A stretch of DNA of 64,000 bases from positions 36,991 through 100,990 of the forward strand of contig QHBO01000011.1 of the NCBI GenBank assembly GCA_003243965.1, in the 5' to 3' direction. Source of the stretch: Chloroflexota bacterium. GTDB taxonomy: Bacteria > Chloroflexota > Limnocylindria > QHBO01. The position numbers were made by a program, and so were the translations under genes. Below, one piece after another: positions 59,508 through 64,000 of the stretch. Under the pieces are notes generated by a model. That model did not search any database and was not told the origin of the DNA. It saw only the letters and a list, made by a program, of their open reading frames with translations. Every line of letters starts with the position of its first letter. The stretch's first letter is position 1.

Positions 59508-60638
59508 ATGCGTCTTCAGCGCCTTCCCCTGTTCGGCGCGCTCGTAAGCCTGCTCGCCTCGCTGGTCCTGGTCGCACCGGCGGCCGCGGCAGCACCCGCC
59601 GCGCGCGCAACGTGGCGTGTCTCCGTGCTGGCCTCTGGACTCGACAACCCGCGCGGCATCGCGGTCGACGAGAATGGCCGCGTCTTCGTCGCCGCTGCCG
59701 GACGCGGCGGGCCGATGGGCTACGCCCCCACCGGCAAGATCCTGGTCATCGACCGATGGGGCCGTCTCCGCACCTTCGCCGCTGGGCTCCCGTCGGCCAA
59801 ATCGCCGGAGGGCGAGATCACCGGACCCACGAACATCGCCCTGCCCGAGGACGGCACTCCGGTGGCGATCATCGGCGGTGGCCCGCAGAACGTGGATCCC
59901 CGTTTCAACAGCACCGTCCGACTGCGGACCGGTCAGGTGACCGGCAACATCCAGGCCTTCGTCAACGCCCATCCGGATCGTACGGACCTCGACCGCCCGC
60001 CGAACCCAACGGACTCGAACCCGTACGGCGCAGCCGGTCTCGATGATGCCGGCGTGCTGGTGACCGATGCGGCCAACAACACGTTGCTGATGGTCGGACC
60101 TGCCGGCCGCGTCCAGATGATCGCCAAGTTCCCGAACCAGGTCATCTCGACGTCGCATCTGCCGCCGCAGATGGGCCTGCCGCCGATGCTCCCCGCGGAA
60201 GCGGTACCGACCACGGTCGCGGTCGGGCCCGATGGCTACTGGTACGTGGGCGAGCTCAAGGGATTCCCCTTCACCCCGGGCGCCTCCCGCATCTGGCGCG
60301 TGGCACCCTGGGCGCGCAACGTGACCTGCAGCCCCACCGCCCGCTCTGGCGCCTGCACGCTGTTCATGGGCGGCTTCACCTCGATCACCGGCCTGGACTT
60401 CGGGCCGGATGGCAGCCTGTACGTGGTCGAGATCGTGAAGAGCGGCGTGTTTGGGCTCTTCAGTGGTACCAGCACCACCGGTGCGCTGTATCGGGTCCGT
60501 AACGGCGTCCGGACGGAGATCGCTGCCGGGCAGCTGACCGTTCCGGATGACGTGGCGGTGGGCCGCAACGGCACCATCTACGTCACGAACAAGAGCGTGT
60601 TCGTGGGTGGAGGAGAGGTTCTCGCCATCCGGCGATAG
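59508..60638 (+). CDS. ScyD/ScyE-family secreted beta-propeller protein
   Basis: 376 residues. A signal peptide ending near AAAAAPA is followed by SVLASGLDNPRGIAVDENGRVFVAAAGRGG, PTGKILVIDRWGRLRTFAAGLPS and GPDGSLYVVEI, the pattern of ScyD/ScyE proteins and NHL-type propellers. GGAGGA lies 7 bases before the ATG. Found in cyanobacteria beside scytonemin genes and in many other bacteria without them; the ligand is unknown. A long hairpin follows the stop. Confidence 0.87.
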   Translation: MRLQRLPLFGALVSLLASLVLVAPAAAAAPAARATWRVSVLASGLDNPRGIAVDENGRVFVAAAGRGGPMGYAPTGKILVIDRWGRLRTFAAGLPSAKSPEGEITGPTNIALPEDGTPVAIIGGGPQNVDPRFNSTVRLRTGQVTGNIQAFVNAHPDRTDLDRPPNPTDSNPYGAAGLDDAGVLVTDAANNTLLMVGPAGRVQMIAKFPNQVISTSHLPPQMGLPPMLPAEAVPTTVAVGPDGYWYVGELKGFPFTPGASRIWRVAPWARNVTCSPTARSGACTLFMGGFTSITGLDFGPDGSLYVVEIVKSGVFGLFSGTSTTGALYRVRNGVRTEIAAGQLTVPDDVAVGRNGTIYVTNKSVFVGGGEVLAIRR

Positions 60639-60676
60639 CCCCGATCCCGCGAGGTAGGTCCTCAACCAAAGTTGGA

Positions 60677-60735
60677 GGAGGGCCCGAGTCCCCGGGGTTG
60701 GCGTCCAAGCCAGCCGCCGCGGACTCGGGCCCTTC
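60677..60735 (+). terminator. Long GC hairpin after the ScyD-like gene
   Basis: GGGCCCGAGTCC (60680-60691) pairs perfectly with GGACTCGGGCCC (60721-60732), and the stem extends to 60677/60735 with one G-U pair; the loop is 29 bases. It lies 40 bases past the stop. No T-run, so either a GC-type terminator or a structured leader for the next gene. Confidence 0.6.
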
Positions 60736-60877
60736 GTCCTTTCCGGACGAGGTGCTCAGCTGCGCCGCCGCTCGACCGGAGATTCCGTCCATCTGTAACC
60801 GGCCGCGGACCCTAGGTAGGGGCCGAGAGTCGGCGCGCCCGCGTCGATATCGGTAAACGAGGTTGGAGGTTCCGTTC

Positions 60878-61465
60878 GTGCGAGCCGTGTTTCGTATTCT
60901 CCGGCTGATCGCCCTCTCCGGGGCCGTCATCGCGGCGCTGGCGCTGCCGGCCCTGGCGGCCGCGGCCCAGATGTCCTTCGCCGCGAGCCTGAGTGGCAGT
61001 GCCGAGACGCCGGCCGGTGCGCCCAACGGCAGTGGGTCGGCGACGGTCAAGCTGGATCCCGCCAGCGGCCAGGTGTGTTTCACCATCAATGTCAGCAACA
61101 TCGGTGCGGCCACCGGGTCGCACATCCACCAGGCGGCGGCAGGCGCGGCAGGCCCCATCGTCGTACCGCTCACCAAGGCGTTCACCGGCTCGGCGTCGGG
61201 TTGCGTGACCGGCGACAAGGCCAAGGTCGCGGCCATTGCCGCCAATCCGGCCGGCTTCTACGTCAACGTCCACACCGCGGCGTTCCCCGGCGGGGCGGTC
61301 CGCGGCCAGCTGGCGGTCGTGCCGAACACCGCCATGAACCAGCCGGACCAGCCGAGCGGGCCGTTCGGGAGCTCGGTCCTGAGCCTGCTTGGCGTGTTGG
61401 CCCTGCTCGGGGCAGGTCTGCTGCTGGTGCGCGGCCTCTCGGGACGCGCATCGGTCACTCGGTGA
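60878..61465 (+). CDS. CHRD-domain secreted protein
   Basis: 195 residues from the GTG at 60878, 8 bases after GGAGG. Signal peptide, then a CHRD domain (FAASLSGSAETPAGAPNGSGSA..., SHIHQAAAGAAGPIVVPL, FYVNVHTAAFPGGAVRGQL in part), then a C-terminal membrane helix (LLGVLALLGAGLLLV) and basic tail. CHRD domains occur in chordin and in many bacterial surface proteins of unknown role; conserved His residues suggest metal binding. It overlaps the cupredoxin lipoprotein gene by 4 bases. Confidence 0.87.
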   Translation: MRAVFRILRLIALSGAVIAALALPALAAAAQMSFAASLSGSAETPAGAPNGSGSATVKLDPASGQVCFTINVSNIGAATGSHIHQAAAGAAGPIVVPLTKAFTGSASGCVTGDKAKVAAIAANPAGFYVNVHTAAFPGGAVRGQLAVVPNTAMNQPDQPSGPFGSSVLSLLGVLALLGAGLLLVRGLSGRASVTR

Positions 61466-61905
61466 CCACGGCGAGGGCCGCCAGCGCGGCGGCCCTCGCC
61501 CTCTCCCTTCTCATCGGCGGGTGCAGCGCATCGGGGAGCCCGAGCGAGGGGGCGACGCCGTCGCGCACGATCCGGGCGACCGCATCTCCTCCGGCTCCAT
61601 CGGTGAGTCCAACCGGTTCCGCGGTGGCCTCACCCCGGGCGTCTGTCACCGTGCGGATGGCCAGCTTTGCGTTCGTGCCGAACAGCCTCAGCATCGCGCG
61701 TGGGAGCACGGTTCACTTCGAGAACCGGGACCCGGTCGAGCACACGGCCACGGAGGGGCGGGACGGGATCGCCGTGGCGCACCCCATCGTCGATCTGCGG
61801 ATCGCGATCGGCGCCACCGGGTCATTCACCTTCAGCCGGCCCGGCGTCTATGGGCTGACCTGCCTGATTCACCCGACCATGAACATGACCGTCGTGGTGC
61901 GGTGA
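61462..61905 (+). CDS. Cupredoxin-like copper lipoprotein
   Basis: 147 residues from a GTG. Lipobox IGGC (Cys21), a ~40-residue Ser/Pro/Thr linker, then a plastocyanin-like domain: FAFVPNSLSIARGSTVHFENRD, His94 in EHTATEG, and Cys134, His137, Met140 in TCLIHPTM. The full type 1 copper ligand set is present. Translational coupling to the CHRD protein suggests they work together at the cell surface, perhaps in copper or oxidant handling. Confidence 0.83.
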   Translation: MTTARAASAAALALSLLIGGCSASGSPSEGATPSRTIRATASPPAPSVSPTGSAVASPRASVTVRMASFAFVPNSLSIARGSTVHFENRDPVEHTATEGRDGIAVAHPIVDLRIAIGATGSFTFSRPGVYGLTCLIHPTMNMTVVVR

Positions 61906-62010
61906 GGAACCGCCTGGCGCCCGGGACTGAAACCTTTGTGGATGCATTCCCCTCGATGGGGATAGCGGCGCGACCGCTCAGTCGCCCGACCCACAGGGAG
62001 AACGCCCACC

Positions 62011-62538
62011 ATGTCCACGCTCGACCGATCACGACCGATTCGCGCGGCCGTCCTGGCGGTGAGCTCCGTGCTCATCCTCGCCGGAGCCGCGTTCGGCGTC
62101 AGCCATGGTTCCCCGAACGATGCGGGAGCCAGCACCTCTCCGACCCTCGCCGTCGGCACGCCCGAGGGCAGCGCCGGGTCCGTCCAGGACCTGACCCAGC
62201 AGCCCACCGCTTCCCCTCGTGCAAGCATCGGGGCCCGGGCAGGGGCGAGCCAGAGCCAGGCAGAGGCTTCGGCCGGAGCCAGCGACGACCGGATCGCCAC
62301 GGCCAGCCCGAGCCAGGATGCAGAGTCGCCGCTGGAGCCCAACGAGACCCCGGAGCCGAGCGGCAGCCCCGAGGCAGCCGAAACCCCGGAGCCCAACGAG
62401 ACCCCGGACGCTGCCGAAACCCCAGAGCCCGTGGAGACTCCAGAGCCCAGCCAGCACGAGCGGGCCTCGACCTCGCCGCAGCCGTCGGCCTCGCCCGACG
62501 ACCACGGCGGCGGGCATGGGGGTGGACGCGACGACTAG
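62011..62538 (+). CDS. Secreted Thr/Pro/Glu-rich protein
   Basis: 175 residues. Signal peptide (AAVLAVSSVLILAGAAFG), then a fully disordered chain with the short repeats ETPEPNETPDAAETPEP, and a Gly/His/Asp tail (DDHGGGHGGGRDD). There is no folded domain. It lies directly before an ECF sigma gene whose anti-sigma factor has a similar Thr/Pro/Glu stretch and Gly/His end. It may be a cell-wall spacer or a metal-binding tail protein under control of that sigma factor. Confidence 0.7.
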   Translation: MSTLDRSRPIRAAVLAVSSVLILAGAAFGVSHGSPNDAGASTSPTLAVGTPEGSAGSVQDLTQQPTASPRASIGARAGASQSQAEASAGASDDRIATASPSQDAESPLEPNETPEPSGSPEAAETPEPNETPDAAETPEPVETPEPSQHERASTSPQPSASPDDHGGGHGGGRDD

Positions 62539-62547
62539 GCTCACCCA

Positions 62548-63129
62548 ATGCACGGTGTACGCGCGGCGGCAGAGGGCGGTCGGCGGGTGGATGATCGCCC
62601 GCTGGTTGCCGCCGTGCTGGACGGTGATCGCGATGCCTTCCGGCTCGTGGTGGACCGGGAGGCATCGGTCGTTTACCGCGCCTGCATTCGAATCCTGGGC
62701 GACCCTCATGATGCCGAGGACGTGGCACAGGAGAGCTTCTTGATCGCGTACCGGTCGCTCGGGTCCTTTCGCGCCGAGGGCAGCTTTGGCGCCTGGCTGA
62801 TGCGCATCGCGACCCGGCAGGCATTCCTCCGGCTGCGGAAGCGGTCGCGGATGGACGCGCTGGACCTGGACGGGGATGCGCTTCCATCACGGTCGGCTCC
62901 CGACCCGTTGGCCATCGCCCTGGCGGGGGAGCGCCAACGGGCGGTGCGAGATGCGGTGGCGCGCCTGCCGGACCCCTATCGCGAGGTGGTGGCCCTGCGA
63001 TTCTTCGGTGAGCAGTCGCTGGAGGAGATCGCGCTGACGACCCATCGTCCCCTGAACACGATCAAGACACACCTCCGCCGCGGGCTCGAACGGCTGCGCC
63101 TGGGGACCAGCCAGGAGGCGCTCGCGTGA
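62548..63129 (+). CDS. ECF-family RNA polymerase sigma factor
   Basis: 193 residues. Sigma2 region: RLVVDREASVVYRACIRILGDPHDAEDVAQESFLIAYRSL (promoter melting and core binding; quoted motif spans about 32-71); sigma4 region: ARLPDPYREVVALRFFGEQSLEEIA with helix-turn-helix RPLNTIKTHLRRGLERL. It has no sigma3 region, as in all ECF factors. The GTGA overlap with the next gene, a membrane protein with a short cytoplasmic N-terminus, points to an anti-sigma partner. It probably controls the envelope genes upstream. Confidence 0.93.
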   Translation: MHGVRAAAEGGRRVDDRPLVAAVLDGDRDAFRLVVDREASVVYRACIRILGDPHDAEDVAQESFLIAYRSLGSFRAEGSFGAWLMRIATRQAFLRLRKRSRMDALDLDGDALPSRSAPDPLAIALAGERQRAVRDAVARLPDPYREVVALRFFGEQSLEEIALTTHRPLNTIKTHLRRGLERLRLGTSQEALA

Positions 63130-63707
63130 CCGATCGGTTCACATCCGATCCGCTCGATCCGGCTGGCACGGACCTGGAGCGCTACGTCCGGGATACCGAT
63201 GTTCCGGCTCCCGCCGGGCTGGCGGAGCGGGTCATGGCCGCGGTCGCGCAGGAGCCGATACCTCGCCGCGGGCCGCTGGCGGGACTCCTCTCCTTCCTGT
63301 TCGGCGGCGCAGCCTCGGGCCCCGCGCGATTCGCCGCGGTGGGCGCCGTCGTCGCGCTGGGCGTCGCGGCGGCACTCATCGTGAGCGACGCCTCGAAGGT
63401 GCTCCGCGAGGGAAACGCCGGTACCTCGCCCCCGCCGGCGGTGACGCAGCCTGCCACACCGATGCCGATCACCACGCCGACACCGACACCGATCGCCACT
63501 CCGCGGCCGAGCCCGACCTCTTCGCGCTCGCCGGCTAGGCGGACGCCGCCTGCCTCCATCCCGCCCGCGCCGAGCGCCGGGCAGGCGACGCCGATTCCCG
63601 GAGTCATCAACGTCACTCCGCAACCGTCCTTGGAGACCAGCGAGACGCCTCACCCGTCGGAGACGCCGGGGCCGAGCGACAGCGGAGGCGGGCGAGGGCA
63701 CGGCTGA
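63126..63707 (+). CDS. Probable anti-sigma factor, single-pass membrane protein
   Basis: 193 residues from a GTG overlapping the sigma gene. A cytoplasmic N-terminal ~65 residues (DLERYVRDTDVPAPAGLAERVMAAV), one membrane helix near 72-90 (RFAAVGAVVALGVAAALIV), and an outside part made of Thr/Pro/Ser repeats ending SETPGPSDSGGGRGHG. A classic zinc anti-sigma HxxxCxxC motif is absent. The assignment rests on position, topology and coupling to the ECF gene. Confidence 0.7.
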   Translation: MTDRFTSDPLDPAGTDLERYVRDTDVPAPAGLAERVMAAVAQEPIPRRGPLAGLLSFLFGGAASGPARFAAVGAVVALGVAAALIVSDASKVLREGNAGTSPPPAVTQPATPMPITTPTPTPIATPRPSPTSSRSPARRTPPASIPPAPSAGQATPIPGVINVTPQPSLETSETPHPSETPGPSDSGGGRGHG

Positions 63708-63829
63708 TCGTCGCGGCCCTCGGGCGCCCCGGCACCGGCGCCGCGCGCCGGCAGTGCAGCGCGCCAGCGCGGACCGCGTTGGCGCGGTGGCGGCGCACCC
63801 GCCAGCCCCGGTTCTCCTTTGCGGCAACC

Positions 63830-63857
63830 GGTAGCGCGTCAGCCCTGACGCACTACC
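63830..63857. terminator. Inverted repeat after the sigma/anti-sigma operon
   Basis: GGTAGCGCGTCA and TGACGCACTACC pair with one G-T wobble around a 4-base loop. It lies between the anti-sigma gene and the tRNA promoter, so it likely ends the former transcript. The rest of 63708-63829 shows nothing. Confidence 0.45.
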
Positions 63858-63872
63858 CGTCAGCCGGCTCGG

Positions 63873-63902
63873 TTGAGGCTGGCGGAAGGCCGTTGGTATA
63901 CT
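63873..63902 (+). promoter_or_regulatory. Promoter of tRNA-Glu
   Basis: TTGAGG (63873-63878), 18 bases, TATACT (63897-63902). It ends 21 bases before the first base of the tRNA. Confidence 0.6.
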
Positions 63903-63923
63903 CGCGGACCTGCCCGTCTGCCC

Positions 63924-64000
63924 GCCGCATTCGTCTAGAGGCCTAGGACACCGCCCTCTCAAGGCGGAGATCACCGGTTCGAATCCGGTATGCGGTACCA
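63924..64000 (+). tRNA. tRNA-Glu, anticodon CTC
   Basis: 77 bases with all four arms. Acceptor GCCGCAT (63924-63930) pairs with ATGCGGT (one G-T at the end), D-arm GTCT...AGG, anticodon stem CCGCC/GGCGG with loop CTCTCAA (anticodon CTC at 63958-63960), and T-loop GGTTCGAATCC. CCA is encoded and ends exactly at the window edge. It reads GAG, the dominant Glu codon in this GC-rich genome. Confidence 0.95.

Noticed and set aside
61928..61957. ECF-type promoter (TGAAAC...) before the Thr/Pro/Glu-rich gene
   Set aside because: A TGAAAC box is present, but no matching -10 (CGTA or TCTGA-like) lies 16-17 bases downstream.

Overview
This is a very GC-rich, densely coded bacterial chromosome segment with about 65 genes and little spacer. 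I see no insertion sequence, prophage, CRISPR array or rRNA. The content is that of a free-living, probably aerobic heterotroph that uses coenzyme F420. There are two luciferase-like F420-dependent oxidoreductases, a four-subunit 2-oxoacid:ferredoxin oxidoreductase, acyl-CoA enzymes, a polyamine ABC operon and many small secreted lipoproteins. The best guess, by inference only, is a Chloroflexota lineage of the Limnocylindria/Ellin6529 kind, with Actinomycetota as the alternative. There is no rRNA here to settle it.

Layout. 1-10 kb: the cut end of a sensor kinase, a cupredoxin lipoprotein, proS with an MFS exporter, a VOC protein converging on an arsR-trxA pair, an ATP-grasp protein with a cyclophilin, a DMT permease, and an Xre-RES toxin-antitoxin pair with its own promoter and operator. 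10.6-18 kb: korDABC, which runs on by overlapping genes into a flippase-like membrane protein, then a glycosyltransferase, a methyltransferase and a GT-C-like membrane protein. 18-26.5 kb: a DapA-like lyase, a ferredoxin, and a long acyl-CoA/phenylacetate-like catabolic run (three crotonases, a 3-hydroxyacyl-CoA dehydrogenase, a thiolase) with GNAT, HAD and DUF2277 passengers. 26.5-38.6 kb: an F420 oxidoreductase, a secreted protein, an aldehyde dehydrogenase, then a P-loop ATPase, a MoxR/ChlI-like AAA+ ATPase and a VWA protein split by a PLP decarboxylase on the other strand, followed by an ABC-2 exporter. 38.6-41.3 kb: a second F420 enzyme and a tight run of two orphan small proteins, a flavin reductase and a [2Fe-2S] BFD-like protein. 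41.3-47.8 kb, minus strand: a polyamine operon potA-potD-potB-potC-regulator-gabT, where the regulator fuses MerR, Xre and cupin domains. 48-59 kb: a damaged C39-like peptidase gene, a lipoprotein beta-propeller, an acyl-CoA dehydrogenase, acetoacetyl-CoA synthetase, a secreted repeat protein, queG, DUF1015 and an alpha/beta-hydrolase fold protein lacking its nucleophile. 59-64 kb: an envelope cluster (ScyD-like, CHRD, cupredoxin, Thr/Pro/Glu-rich secreted protein) next to an ECF sigma factor and anti-sigma factor, then tRNA-Glu(CTC).

Two general signals stand out. First, about a dozen genes have a TANNNT -10 element only 5-10 bases before the start codon and no ribosome binding site, which suggests widespread leaderless transcription. 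Second, operons are joined by ATGA/GTGA overlaps. The most unusual proteins are KorB, which carries a roughly 200-residue tail with two copies of a basic helical repeat, the MerR-Xre-cupin regulator, and the split AAA+/VWA locus.
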